Shown here one piece after another: positions 24,355 to 36,054 of a stretch of 64,000 nt of DNA (position 1 is the stretch's first letter; every line of letters begins with the position of its first letter). Below the pieces are notes generated by a model that was not told the origin of the DNA, did no database searches, and was given only the letters and a program-made list of their open reading frames with translations. The translations under genes were made by a program, and so were the position numbers. Source of the DNA: Mytilus californianus. Lineage: Eukaryota; Mollusca; Bivalvia; Mytilida; Mytilidae. The stretch lies in assembly GCF_021869535.1 (NCBI RefSeq), contig NW_026262659.1:7254001-7318000 (forward strand). Reading direction: 5' to 3'.

Positions 24355-25025
24355 AGTTTGTTTTTGTTGTGATTAATATTTAGATTGTGACACGGTGTTG
24401 ACTGTTGTACTCCTATTTTGACATTTTTACCTTTTATGTCTTACTACATAGGCACAGACAATTCATTCCATCTTTAACAATATCTGTACAATGTAAAGAA
24501 CGCCAAAAAATCTCATGATATTGTTGGCATACCACAGTTACTCTTTTGTTTTAGATGCGATGTCATTTGGAATTGAAGTAGGGTCTATTTTTTCTGGGAT
24601 ATAAGAAAGATAAAAAGAAAGAAGTTATAAAGTTTATTTTAAACATTTTTTGGTGTTGTTACCTCTGTGTTTTTATTCTGATAAAGTATTGCTTGATTAA
24701 CGTCCAGTATTTACTGCATATTAGAAACGAGAACAACTTAACAATTAATACAATAGGAAGCTTCTGCAATGTAGGTCAATTGGGAAAAAGGACGAAAACG
24801 CACGATTGCCACTGCAAAAGGCTACCTTCGGACCTTTTAGAGAGTTTTACAAGGATTTGCTAATACAAAACATTACCATACAATATAGTGTATCCAATTA
24901 AAGACCACTCATAGGACAGAATAACTAGAAAAATTTACTACTATGTGTTTGAGCTTTTGATTTTGCCAATTGATACGGGACTTTCCGTTTTGAATTCTCC
25001 TTGGAGGTTTTGTTATTTTACTTTG
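24355..25025 (+). repeat. Family B copy split by a SINE-tail repeat
   Basis: The family B 5' part (gtgttgactgttgtac...gacatttttacc) is at 24355-24443, and its 3' part (gagcttttgattttgcca...ttccgttttgaattctcc) at 24942-25025. Between them, 24680-24870 resembles the minus-strand element at 47826-48300 (attaacgtccagt, acaataggaagc, aaggctacct, ggacctttt). The arrangement suggests insertion followed by decay; flanking duplications are not clear. Confidence 0.55.
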
Positions 25026-25299
25026 TATATTATTTTATATCTCTTTCTGTCCCGAGACTGGTTATTGAATTACATAGGTGTTTTCAGATCTTCTCAATTC
25101 TTACAATCCCTTAGCTTTATATTCATATTTTCCAGGTTACATTTTCTTAACCTTCAACTACAAGAACCTTTTTATCTGCGTATTGGTCAATTTACTATCA
25201 CATAAAAAAACGTTTGTTGGCATCTTTGTCAAATTTACTATCAACTACAACACTTTTTGCTGGCGCCTTTATTAGTTATTTGTATATTTGTTTGAAATT

Positions 25300-25605
25300 T
25301 TAAGTCAGTTGTGATTTATGTTTACACAGTTTTGGCTGCTGGATCCCAATTGTCTGTTTGGGTTGCTCACCAAATTTTGTCAATATAACGAAACTATAAA
25401 CAAATGTCATACAAGTGGGATGTTTAGCTAGCTATAACACCAGGTATAACCCACCATTTCCTTCGGAAAATGCTTGTACCAAGTCAGGAATCTGGAAGTT
25501 ATTTTTTACTCGTTCCGTTGGCTGATTTGTTTTCGTCATTTTTTTATTAACCTTTCCTTTTTAAATTACCTTGGAGTTTGGTATTTTGTTATACCTTTTT
25601 TCTTA
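25300..25605 (+). repeat. Dispersed repeat family B, copy 3
   Basis: Divergent copy with ataacaccaggtataaccc, aagtcaggaatctgg and attaccttggagtttggta. Its module hairpin (25455-25472) uses a CC/GG pair where other copies have CT/AG. Confidence 0.7.
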
Positions 25606-26160
25606 ACGTGCAGAGATTGTGGTTCTCAACCTAGACGAAGCATTAAATTTTACGTCCACATTCTGACATGACGTTGCTGCATATTTATACAATTTTCAAA
25701 AGTAATCAGTTACAATAAGAGCAAACCTAATTGTTCTCGAATATAACCGATCTGTTCATATTTCTTTTTAGCGAGTGGGCGTATTTGAAGTTGTCTTCTT
25801 GATAACATTTAAATTACAATAATGATGTAACATGCACATCAAGTAACAACTGGAAAAAAGATTAACACAATTCATCATCATCATAGGAGCTGCAACACTT
25901 TCTAATAAAAGTTTAACTGATAGATCCTATTATTTATTTAATAGATACAGATTATGCAATCAATCACTAGCTACAAAAGGTGAATAAAACAATCACACAT
26001 CTCTTAATTTCAATGCCATTTCAAAGAGTGTAGGACATGAAGGCTTTGGGCAATCGAAAAGTGTGAATTCAAGTATCAATTGGATATAAATGCTAGAAAT
26101 ATGGTAACTGGGCTCGGAACAAAGGTTTAAGTAATAAAACTCAGTACAAAATTAGTTTCG
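25606..26160. other. No supported gene
   Basis: The stretch 25610-25680 (cagagattgtgg...ttttacgtccacattctgac) resembles part of 48090-48140 in the SINE-like element. The rest is unassigned. Confidence 0.4.
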
Positions 26161-26202
26161 TGGTCCGAAGCGCTTTTAGGGAATTATCCTCGCTAGGAAT
26201 GC
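26161..26202 (-). ncRNA. Hammerhead-like relic, subfamily 3
   Basis: Minus strand: GCATTC, core CTAGCGA (decayed), helix II GGATAATTCC, then AAGCGCTT (perfect palindromic helix III), C, GGACCA. Core changes indicate loss of activity. Confidence 0.45.
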
Positions 26203-26287
26203 TCAAATCTAAACATTTGAAAGGCAGTGGCTGTTTTCACAAACAATTTTAGGACTAAAATTGATTGTAAGTTATACTGAAAAAAGT

Positions 26288-26520
26288 AAAATAACAAAAA
26301 TACCTAACTCCAAGGAAAATTAAAAACTGAAAATCCCTTAGCAAATGGAAAAATCAAAAGCTCAAACACATCAAACGAATGGAAAACAAGTGTCAAATTC
26401 CTGACTTGGTAGAGGTATTTTCTTGTGTAGAAAATGGTGGATTAAACCTGGTTTTATACTAGTTAAACCTCTCAATTGTATGACAATCGCATAAAATTCC
26501 ATTATATTGACAACAACGTG
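26288..26520 (-). repeat. Dispersed repeat family B, copy 4
   Basis: Reverse complement of the family B 3' two-thirds, including the hairpin module (26416-26436) and ttccttggagttagg. Confidence 0.75.
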
Positions 26521-26629
26521 AAATGTGCATGACTTAATATGGTTTTTTTGAAACGATTGGATCTATATTTCTAAAGAATCCCCAAAATCCTACTAAAACA
26601 AAGTCGTGTTTTGATAAATTCTGTCACTA

Positions 26630-26810
26630 ATAAAGAAGAATGTGTCTGAGGACACGAATGCTCTCGCTCAAGCTTGCTTATAATATGTGAAAATACTTTT
26701 GGGACGGACTGAAGAACGGAAGGAAAGACGGACGGAGGGACGGACGGATGGTCAAAGGTAACACTTAATGCACCCTTCGGCTAGCTGCGAGTGCATAAAA
26801 AAGGAAACTG
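26630..26810. repeat. Possible non-autonomous repeat with GGAC-rich core
   Basis: Begins near gtgtctgaggacacgaatgc (short hairpin), has a gacggacggagggacggacg core, and ends cggctagctgcgagtgcat. Single copy in the window; its class is unknown. Confidence 0.35.
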
Positions 26811-27734
26811 ATATCAAAAGTGAAACCGATGGTGTTAAAAACAACTAAAAGTATAACAAAGGCCGTGTTTACACGAAACGTCGCGTACTCTAACCTGTTT
26901 ACAATTAGTTTCCAGTTACAGTTTGCACATGGAATTTGTTCTCATCCACCGCTTTGAATCTCATGTACATGATAATTGTTCACACCAGTAAACCACATGT
27001 ACACGTAATTTAAATGTACATTACATTGAGGGGTTAGATAAATTGTTTAAATTCGAATCTATTTTCAAAAAAGATTTGTTTCAGGAGGGAAATCAGAAAA
27101 AAATGTTCATTTCCATTGAAGATTAGAGGAGGGGAGTTTTATTTGGTGTGTACAAATTTTCCTGTATGTCATTGAAGAACAAAATAGTTTATCCTTCGAA
27201 GATGAATTGTTGGTGCATTATGAAAATTGGTCTACTGATTTGGAGTTCTTTGAGAGTTTAAAGATTTCACGATTACGCAGGCTTAAGAAGCATACCAAAA
27301 GGAAAGAGAAAGGATTATGAAAATGAATATTCTGGACTGGTACTAACTGTACAAATAACCTTGCCAAAGACAAGATGAAAATTAATTTTTATTCCTACAA
27401 AATGCAGGACTTTGTAAGAAATAGTTGTGTACAAAAGGTGTAAATAAAAAATCCGTTCTAGGACCAGGTGTAAAATAAATATTTCATCCGCCAAAAATCC
27501 TCCTCCCTACTTAAAATAAAATTTGAGTTTTTGTCATGTGAACAGGTAAATTACTTAATTCATTATATTATTATTACCATTTTTACTCAATATATGTATC
27601 TTCCTTAAATATTCATAATAAAATTCACGTTCTTAATATCTAGTATTATTTACACTTAACCCAAACAAGGTCTACATTGACTATCGCCTGCATGTAGTCA
27701 AAATATGAATTATACTTTTTTCAGCTCAATGTGA
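26811..27734. other. No supported feature
   Basis: Unassigned AT-rich sequence. Confidence 0.4.
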
Positions 27735-28000
27735 ACACGGCTTAAACAGGTTCAACCCACCATTTTTTCTTAAAATGTCCTGTCCCAAGTCAGGAATATG
27801 GCAGTTGTTATCAGACAGTCCGTTTCTATGTATGTTGGCGTTTGCTTTTGTTGTAGTTTAATGTTTCTGTTGTTCCGTTGTTTTCCTCTTATAGTTGATG
27901 TGTTTCCCTCGGTTTTAGTTTGTTACCCGGATGTGTTTTTGTTAAATCGAATTATGACTATTGAACAAAGGTGTACTACTGTTGTCTTTATTTAAGCTTT
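27735..28000 (+). mobile_element. Penelope-like element subfamily C, 3' terminal fragment
   Basis: Matches the last 270 bases of the element at 34250-35262 and, inverted, 21211-21480: ggttcaacccaccatttttt, gttccgttgttttcctctta, tttgttacccgga, ending ttgtctttattt. The 65-codon frame within it is the translated 3' UTR, not a gene. Confidence 0.8.
27761..27794 (+). other. Two-hairpin 3' module, intact family C form
   Basis: Stem 1 CATTTT/AAAATG (27761-27777, loop TTCTT), two bases later CCTG-TCCCAAGT-CAGG (27779-27794). Confidence 0.65.
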
Positions 28001-29339
28001 TAGGTTTTACAAAATATATCTTATAATTGTGTTAATATTCATAATATCTACTTTAAAACCCTTTGAATTCTAATAGTTTTCAATAAAGGTTGAACTAGAA
28101 TAGTTCATCTTAAGCAAAAAGGTGTATTAATGAAGAATTATGCTTAAAACATTTTTAATTGTAATATTTCAATGGCCTCAATGATAACCTAAAATCAGAC
28201 ATTTGATAACCTCGAACATCAAATCTTGAGTTTTAAATCAAGCATTTTAATTTTCAGAACCTACAATTTTGAGCCTTGGATAATCTTTCTGTACTTCTAG
28301 TATAATATTTTCCGATATATTTATAGGACATAAATTTTTCAAAGTGCCTTTGTTATCTCATTTTTTTCTTATACTGTTTTTTTTTTCTTTTAAGTGTTAG
28401 ATGTAAAGGAACGTCAACAGTCAACTCATATGTCAACCCTTACCAACAATTCATCAAAAAGGAATAAAAGTGACATTAGATTTAACAGCTTGTTAAGAAA
28501 CACACTTTAAGGTTTCATCTCCCGAAGTCACAGTTGACCTTAGATATGTTGGACTATTCTTTCGAGGTTTTAGTGTTATAAGTATATATTCATCATTGGC
28601 TTTTAAATTTTTAGTTTTGAGTATCCCTAATGGAGATAAACTCAGAAAAGGCACATTCAATATGTAGCAGACTGAAAGAAACCTGTAGATTTACCATTCA
28701 TTAGTAGAACTGTTTAGTGTATATCTTGCTTTCGGCATTCTAATTGGGGCACAAGGAAACCTTTTCAGAGAGCATTTCGCAATAAACAAGCCGATCTATA
28801 AAATTCACGAAATTAAATAATTGCTATCTCAGACGTTACTAAAACATTTCATGTTTGGCAATCAACTAAAGTACGGTACGGTAATATCTGTCAATAATTT
28901 TATCAAAAGTTTATGTGATAGAACATGTCAGCCTTGAAACTACATATTACAACAATAATTAAAATGAATGACTCAGATTATATAAGACAATGTTTGTTAA
29001 TGTTTCACTGAATACTCTATAAAATCTAAATTCTGCTATTCCTGGTGTTAATTACAATATAATCATAGGAACCGCAAGCAAATAATGATGTTATTAGATA
29101 TTTTTTGTCGCATGAAAGATCTCCTAGCTGTACAATTATGTCACGCTTTTATTATACGATTTTATACCAGAATAATAGGAGGAGTTAAACTAATTTGTGA
29201 AACTAAAATAAAAAGATACTGCAATTAAAGTTATTTGTACTTTTTTGTTTCCATTTATTTTGACATGATATATTCCACGTGATTTCACATGTGGTTTTGG
29301 TTACATTTTTGTTTTCACTTAGTTTGACAAAAAAAAATC
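28001..29339. other. No supported gene; one hammerhead-related scrap
   Basis: At about 28612-28655 the text gagtatccctaatgg...cagaaaagg resembles the 5' half of a subfamily 3 hammerhead repeat and is truncated before the cleavage site. Otherwise unassigned. Confidence 0.4.
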
Positions 29340-29625
29340 ATCAAAGATATCAGGCTGATAAATGTGTGCACCAGAAGCAATGCGTTTCGTCTACAAAAGA
29401 CTCATCAGTGACGCTCGAATAAAAAACTTGAAAAAGGCCAAATAATGTACAAAGTGGAAAAGCATTGAAGACCAAAAAATTAGAAAGTTTTATCAAATAC
29501 AGCTAAGGTAATATGATATTCCTGGGGTAAAAAAATACTAAGAATTTCGAACAATTCAAAGTTTTGTTAATTGCTCATTTATCAACATTTTCATATCAAT
29601 GATAAATTATGTAAACACAAATACG
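29340..29625 (-). repeat. Hammerhead-repeat monomer, diverged copy
   Basis: Minus-strand order matches the 342-bp monomer: tgatatgaaaatgt, acaaaactttgaat, ccccaggaatatc, accttagctgtatttg, cttcaatgctttt, then the hammerhead. Confidence 0.7.
29368..29414 (-). ncRNA. Type I hammerhead ribozyme motif with looped helix III
   Basis: Minus strand 5'-3': GCGTCA, perfect core CTGATGA, helix II GTC/GAC around TTTTGTA, GAA, helix III ACGC-ATT-GCTT (one mismatch), C, TGGTGC. Helix I pairs over six positions, two of them wobbles. Here helix III has a three-base loop, unlike the loopless palindrome of the copies at 31330 and 31672. The one mismatch in helix III may weaken it. Confidence 0.75.
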
Positions 29626-30559
29626 CTGAATGTGCCCTTTAAGTGACCAGTGGTTTTGATTTCTTTGGAGTTGAGTAGTAACATATGTAATATCCTATTG
29701 TTTTGACTAAAACTGAGATACGCGTAAAGCTCAATGCATGATGACACCAGAAATGTAATTATCATGATTATGTTACACAACAATCCCATGTAATGTTTGC
29801 ATTATGCCATTATTTTTATTAATCCTGAAAGGCAAATTCCATTTAACATTAATTCTACTGTAGTCCATACAAAAAAAAAAGGAAAAACATTTTTCCAACC
29901 AATGGAAACAACGTATTTATCACTGTCAACATTGAATATTGTTTCTGTCTTTTCTGTGTTTTTTTCTTATTTATCGCCTCAAACTCAAACAAAGTATTTA
30001 TGAAAAAAAACCACACATATATTAGAAACAGCTTACCTAACGAATGCAGCAACGTTTATTTTCATCAAACTAAAACGACTGTCATCAAATCACTTTGCAA
30101 TCACAATCTTAAGCTCCTGCAGCATACATGTCTAACACACTGTCACACTACAAAGAAAAAAAAAAGACAAAAACATAGAATTCGTTCATATATTTCTATA
30201 AAAGAAGATCCAGTTAATGTTCTTTAAGATCTGCTGAAAAATTAGTTCGGTACAATAATAAAAAAGTAATACAAAGCGTTTCAAAATTGAAACTTTACTG
30301 CACTAAGACTGATCTACGAATGGTCAAAATAAGAAAATATATTTTCAATGTAAACTTTTACCGCGAATGACAAGTCCGTGCTATCATGAAAAGAAACTGT
30401 AAACTCTTATCTATGCTTAGATGAATTATTGTTATGCTGAATAATTCAAATACTATAGTAAATATGAACATATGTTCAGTATAACAACAAACACATGTGT
30501 GCTACTGATAGTCAATAAATACATTTATAGTACCCAAATAATTACTTTTATACAAATAT
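29626..30559. other. No supported feature
   Basis: Several 60-75 codon frames on both strands; none recognisable. Confidence 0.4.
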
Positions 30560-31100
30560 AAATGAAAGCACTTTGGCCATTATCTATCGTAACAAGAAGA
30601 TGAAAGAAGCCAGATCTTTTAATTTCACATTCAGATATATTTTTGATGCTCTTTCCATTAACAATCCAAACTTTTCTGATTGAGTTCCATTAATATTTCC
30701 CCAGAACTAAAAAATTAACGAAACAACAGACACGGCCTCTTGCGCATCATTTTTGACTTATACCTCGAATTTGACATCAGTGGTCATCTTAGTACCATAA
30801 TCTATGACAAACGAGCCGATTTTAATTCTGAAATTATAAATTTCCCCTACCTAAGGTGCAATATACCAACTTCAATAGCATATGAGATATACATTTCCCA
30901 AATCATTCGGTATTCAAGAGTTTGCAGCTGCTACTCAGACTTTATAAAACGTGTCCGAGCAGAAAGTTGATAAACCAGGGTTATGTCAAAGAACGTCTCG
31001 TCCTTTTTTTTTTTTTAAAAGTTCATCGGAAGATACCAAGATTTTGTTGATAAATACTCCGTATCAACTTCACAAATAATACATGATGGTCTTGAAGTAT
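30560..31100 (+). pseudogene. Penelope-like RT relic, subfamily D
   Basis: Plus-strand pieces are FTFRYIFDALSINNPNFSD (YIDD changed to YIFD), then LDLYLEFDISGHLSTIIYDK (30755-30815), RADFNSEIINFPYL, and YEIYISQIIRYSRVC at 30875-30925. A decayed tail follows, equivalent to KFHRRYQDFVDKYSVS, near 31020-31065. It has stops, a frameshift and a damaged catalytic motif. No 3' UTR similar to subfamilies A-C is visible. The 76-codon open frame (30740-30970) is a remnant, not a gene. Confidence 0.75.
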
Positions 31101-31329
31101 AGATTCTAGGTACATCTTAATTACGTATATAGTGTTCTTTTTATTTGTCTTTTTTTACATTTTAATCTTTATTGTTTAGTCCATTTTTGACTATTTCGAA
31201 AAACTAAGGATTTTCTTATCTCAGGAATAGATTACCTTAGCCGTATTTGGCACAACTTTTTGGAATTTAGGGTCCTCAATGCGCTCTTCAACTTTGTACT
31301 TGTTTGGCTTTATAACTATTTTGTTCTGA

Positions 31330-31373
31330 GCGTCACTGATGAGTCTTATGTAGACGAAACGCGCGTCTGGCGT
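31330..31373 (+). ncRNA. Type I hammerhead ribozyme, intact motif 1
   Basis: Helix I 5' strand GCGTCA (31330-31335), core CTGATGA (31336-31342), helix II GTC-TTATGTA-GAC (31343-31355), GAA (31356-31358), palindromic helix III ACGCGCGT (31359-31366), cleavage base C31367, helix I 3' strand TGGCGT (31368-31373). Helix I forms six pairs (two wobbles). All conserved core positions are consensus. The loopless palindromic helix III suggests action as a dimer or with a minimal helix III. Confidence 0.88.
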
Positions 31374-31671
31374 ATTAAATTATAATCCTGGTACCTTTGA
31401 TAACTATTTACACCACTGGATCGATGCCACTGCTGGTGGACGTTTCGTCCCCGATGGTATCACCAGCCCAGTAGTCATCACTTCGGTGTTGACATGAATA
31501 TCAATTATATGGTCATTTTTATAAACTTCCTGTTACAAAACTTTAAATATTTCGAAAAACTAAGGATTTTCTTATCCCAGGAAAAGATTACCTTAGCAGT
31601 ATTTGGCACGACGTTTTGGAATTTTGGGTCCTCAATGCTCTGTACTTTGCTTTATAACTATTTTGATCTGA

Positions 31672-31715
31672 GCGTCACTGATGAGTCTTATGTAGACGAA
31701 ACGCGCGTCTGGCGT
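31672..31715 (+). ncRNA. Type I hammerhead ribozyme, intact motif 2
   Basis: All 44 bases are identical to 31330-31373. Core 31678-31684, helix III 31701-31708, cleavage base C31709. Together the two motifs would release a 342-nt RNA (31368-31709). Confidence 0.88.
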
Positions 31716-31779
31716 ATTAAATTATAATCCTGGTACCTTTGATAACTATTTGGTATATACTTTTGACGTGGCTAGGTGT

Positions 31780-32240
31780 TTATATATCCCGCCATTGTGT
31801 TATTGTGCTATGGTCATTTTCATATTCTTGTCATTCATTTTTGCCTACTTTATTTTGTCTATAGAGTGTTTATATGACATTTTGTTTTTCTTTGTTTAAA
31901 TAGTTATTTGTTTTTGTAGTGATTAAGATTATAACACAATGTTGACTGCTGCACCCCAATTTTGACATTTTTACATATTTTGTCTGTTTGTTTCGCTCAC
32001 ACATTGTTGATAGTATAATTGAATACTATATGACAGTCATACAAGTGAGAGGATTAGCTAGCTATAAAACCAGGTTTAGTACACCATTTTCTACGTAAGA
32101 AAATGACTGTACCGAGTCCGAAATATGACAGTTGTTTCCATTCGTTTGATGTGTTTGATCTTTTGATTTTGCCATTTGATGAGGGACTTTCAGTTTTGAA
32201 TTTTCATTGGAGTTCGGTATTTTTATTATTTTATTTTTTA
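31780..32240 (+). repeat. Dispersed repeat family B, long copy
   Basis: The longest form of family B here, starting at tgtgttattgtgctatgg and shared with 38945-39385 from that point. It begins 30 bases after the retrozyme-like unit. Its hairpin 1 (32085-32105) is a perfect 8-bp stem CATTTTCT/AAGAAAATG-type with loop ACGTA. Confidence 0.8.
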
Positions 32241-34249
32241 TTGTAATTGATTTTTCAGTTAATCATTAATATGCAGTTTTGGGTAAAAACCTACCTAAAT
32301 TGAGACACTTGGTCAATCTGGTTTAAACTAGAAGTATTTATATCTTTACGCATGTATTGTAAAACGCATATAGCGTTCCCAATGATGGTTAAGCCTGAAA
32401 CACTCTTTAAAGATATTGTATGGTTAGCTTTTCATTATCACAGCAATATAATAAAGTGAAGAAAAAATAATTGATAACCAAATCATATGAAACCTATCGT
32501 AAAGCTCTAGTCAATTAATTACGGACAACCGTATAGCAGAACGAAAACGGATATGACCTTGATCTATCTTGTAATTTAAATAAAAGTTAAATTAATAACT
32601 TACTACAAGAAACTTTGAGTTTCCATAGGAAAGAATAATCTACCCCTTTGTTAAATAATCTTCTTCAGTATAATGTGGAGTCTTGTTACAGTGAGATATC
32701 ATATAAACTTTGGACAACTGTAATCTTGTAGTAAAACGCCATACCATATCTCTTTATTTTATATACACAAAGATTCTGTCTTTATTGTTGCTACAGACTA
32801 GTAGAACTATTCGCGTGTTATCTCAAACAAACAGACAGAATAATTTAATATTTTCATTATAAAAGACTGATGAGGAATACGTCAGTGTATGGAATTATTT
32901 TGTTGATAAATATGTGAAATTGTCTAGGTCAAACAATTTGTAGATGCTAATGTCCGTCGTAAGTTGGTTAATTTTATATATATTTAAACAGATCTTAAGT
33001 TTTGATTAACCAGGAATCATTCTTCATAGTAGTATTGTAATTGATCTTCTTCATCATTTCATATGATGCATGTTAAACACAATATAAAGGACATAATAGT
33101 ATCAGTCATGAAACTCTTTCAACATTATGTGTATCGTCATGAGTTTCCAGGTAATCAATATTGTCAAGGTCTTTTGGGATCATAGTTTTAAACGAAAATT
33201 GGATATGACCTTGACCGATCGTGCAATATTTTCAAATTTTAACATTCCCAATAAGAAATCTGTGTAAAATAAGTACACCATCGATTTAAATATTAAAAAG
33301 AGAAAAAAAAGTAAGTTCTTAGATATGCATCAAATACATTTTTTCTCGTGTATTTCCTTCTCTTTTCAGTGAAGGTCTATTATCATATTAGCAGTCTGGA
33401 AATTATAACACTGAAATAATTGTTGTATTTGAATGTACAGTTTAGATCCATTAAAAAAACAAGCACTTGCAGCATCTGTGTCATTGACTATTAAACGTTA
33501 TGACTAGGTTACCATGAATTAATAAACTATTAATCCAACAGTTTACAGTTACAATGAATATTTATCTATCTTGAATTCATAACGTATTTTAGTTCAACAA
33601 AAAAAATGTATAGTTAATAAATAATGAAATAAAATGGCATTTTGTCGATTCTTTATTATTTCTCATAATATCTATTCCACAGAGTGGTGTAAACAGATAT
33701 AGCATACTAATTACTCAAATTAGTTATCATTTAAATTACACCATAAATCATTTCTGTTTGTTGAAGCATATGTTAAAATATGGTATTATTTTTCAATTAA
33801 TATTGCATAATAATTATCTTATTGAACATTTAAATGTACATAAAATAATTTAGTGAGTGATAAATTACCGGAATAACTTTCCAAACGTGAATAAAATCAG
33901 GAGATAAATCTACAGATATCGTAAGGATACAAACACTAAACATATTTTGATTGTTAATTACATTGTGCCTTTACGTATCCCCAATGAAAACAAAATAATG
34001 TAACCTATGTACAAATAATTAATAGGTATGATAGCTAGACATTTTCGTGATTTCGGGTTTTCTCTCTACAAAAGATTGCAAAATTAAAAAAAAATAAAAA
34101 AAAAAATGCACTCGGTCAATAGTAGGTTAATACATTTTTGGATGTCAAGTTTGAATACATATCATATTTATCATACGTCTGAGAAAGTAATTTGAAGCAC
34201 CAACAAAAATTAATCATTAAAGACGGAACAAAATACAAAAGTACAAAAA
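32241..34249. other. No supported feature
   Basis: Two kilobases of AT-rich DNA with no long frames and no repeat shared with the rest of the window. Confidence 0.5.
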
Positions 34250-35262
34250 TGCTTGCAATGAGCTGCTTTTAAAGTATTTCTTGAAACCATCACGAATTGG
34301 TTGATCTATACGATGTGTCTGTGTCTAAACTAACTAATGACATTTTTACCACGTCTTAGATTGTTGTTTAACATCTATGTTGTCGGTCGTCTTAGTACCG
34401 AACGTGACCTATTCCGGAATATGACTGTTTTGTCGAGTGTGAATTTGCATTGCTATTCGACGTGTCTCGGTATTTATACATCCAACAATCATGTCTTTAT
34501 TTATGATGTTTCTGTTGTTGTTTCGATTGGATATTGTGTTATGTCTTATCGTTTGTGGTTTGTATTTTCGCTACATTTCACATATGTCTTATTTGTCAGT
34601 ATAGTCGAGTTAATTTCCATTTTCAATGGATAAAGTATTATGTTAGTCCAAATAATTATGACGTCGTCACAGCATTTATTTAAAATAGCCTTTCGATACC
34701 GTCATAGTCATGATAATTGTTTGGACTAGTATTGTGAAAATAATTTAATGGATTTCAAGATTATACATTCGTTACAAAAATACGTCACTGTTTGTGATGT
34801 CCTGTTCTGTCGTTAATGGAAGACTTTCGTTGTTATTCTGCGGTTTACATGTTGTAACGACTATTATATTATTTATTTGTGCGTTTCTCTGTGCTGAGTG
34901 TTCTTGCGTTTGTTTGTGCTGCATTTCTGTCACATAGTGTTGTCATTTTATCGATATTATTTTAACATTGCAATATAAGCGGGAGGTTTGGCTAGTCATA
35001 AAACCAGATTCAACCCATCATTTTTTCTTAAAATGTATTGTACCAAGTCAGGAATATGGCAGTTGTTATCTAATAGTTCGTTTCTATGGATGTTGGCGGT
35101 TTTTTTTTGTTGCACTTCAGTGTTTCTGTTGTTCCGTTGTTTTCCTCTTATAGTTGATGTGTTTACCTTGGTTTTAGTTTGTAACCTGGATTTGTTTTCT
35201 CTCAATTGATTTATGACTTTTGAACAGCGGTTTACTACTGTTGCCTTTATCTTGAACCAGTT
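34250..35262 (+). mobile_element. Penelope-like element subfamily C, 3' end
   Basis: Begins with a damaged RT tail (equivalent to LRKFYGHHHELIDLYDVS, then LTNDIFTTS and a stop near 34360) and continues through about 900 bases of 3' UTR to gcctttatctt at 35262. The C-terminal coding tail matches the minus-strand copy at 21211-22330. The 3' UTR here is longer and contains sequence (34430-34980) missing from that copy. The 98-codon frame at 34337-34633 lies mostly in the UTR. Confidence 0.8.
35019..35035 (+). other. Hairpin 1 of the 3' module, family C
   Basis: CATTTT/AAAATG stem with loop TTCTT, identical to 27761-27777. The following CCTG is changed to TTTG-like here, while tcagg remains. Confidence 0.55.
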
Positions 35263-36054
35263 CATAATTGATTGAAACCATGTGACTGTTTTATATGTAT
35301 CTTTACTGACAATGTCAACTTACATAACAAAACAAGTGCAATAAACAGGAGTAACAAATATACCATCTTTTATGCTCATACAGTGTATATATACACCAAA
35401 TTTTCATTACTGTTCCGCATCAAGACAGTGACTGTAATGTCTTTAGAGATTGTCATCAACTTTAAAACTACACTTTCATATTTACTGCCATGCAAAGGGT
35501 TTTTAAGATCAACAAAGGTAGAATAAAAGTAATAATCAATAAATTACAATACTGTTACTCTTATTAACCTACTTCCACAGGCCCTTTCATACTTGTGTCT
35601 TCCTCTTTTATCGTATCCACATTATTTCTTCTCCATAATGACTGGGATTTTCAGGGACAAATTTCTATAAAATAATCTTTATACGGCATTTCAAGCTGAA
35701 GTATTGAACATAAAATGTCGTCAAAATTTAAAGTGCTATCACCGTCATATATAGTAAAACACATTTAGCAATTATTTCGAACATGCAGTTTGAAGTTGAA
35801 AAAAAAGAGAAAATACATCGGGTTGGACAAGACAAAACATGATTCGAGGGAGAAAAAAGGAATGTTTCGACCAAAGAAAGAAGAAAAACAATAGTCAACA
35901 AAATATTACTCCACTGATGCAAAACATGATTGAACTTTTGAAATGTCGGTAGTTCCTTCTCCACCAGTTACACTTATTGTGTTGTTCATGGAAGTTAAAA
36001 AGCCGGTGATACGTCATATGATTACATTTTTTTATGTCATTATAAGGAAAAAAG
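35263..36054. other. No supported feature
   Basis: Unassigned. Frames of 68-84 codons are not recognisable. Confidence 0.4.

Larger units (their letters stand above)
31191..31751 (+). mobile_element. Retrozyme-like tandem repeat with two hammerheads
   Basis: Two copies of one unit lie head to tail. The first begins at tatttcgaaaaactaagg (31191), and the same text returns at about 31548. Each copy contains a hammerhead motif, and the two predicted cleavage sites (after 31367 and after 31709) are exactly 342 bases apart. The second copy ends at gataactattt (31751). Both copies lack coding capacity. Tandem noncoding units of a few hundred bases, each with a type I hammerhead, are the known organisation of metazoan retrozymes, whose RNAs are processed to unit-length circles. 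Confidence 0.8.

Noticed and set aside
32866..32885. CTGATGA-containing sequence (gactgatgaggaatacgtc) as another hammerhead
   Set aside because: No GAA plus helix III and no cleavage-site strand follow.
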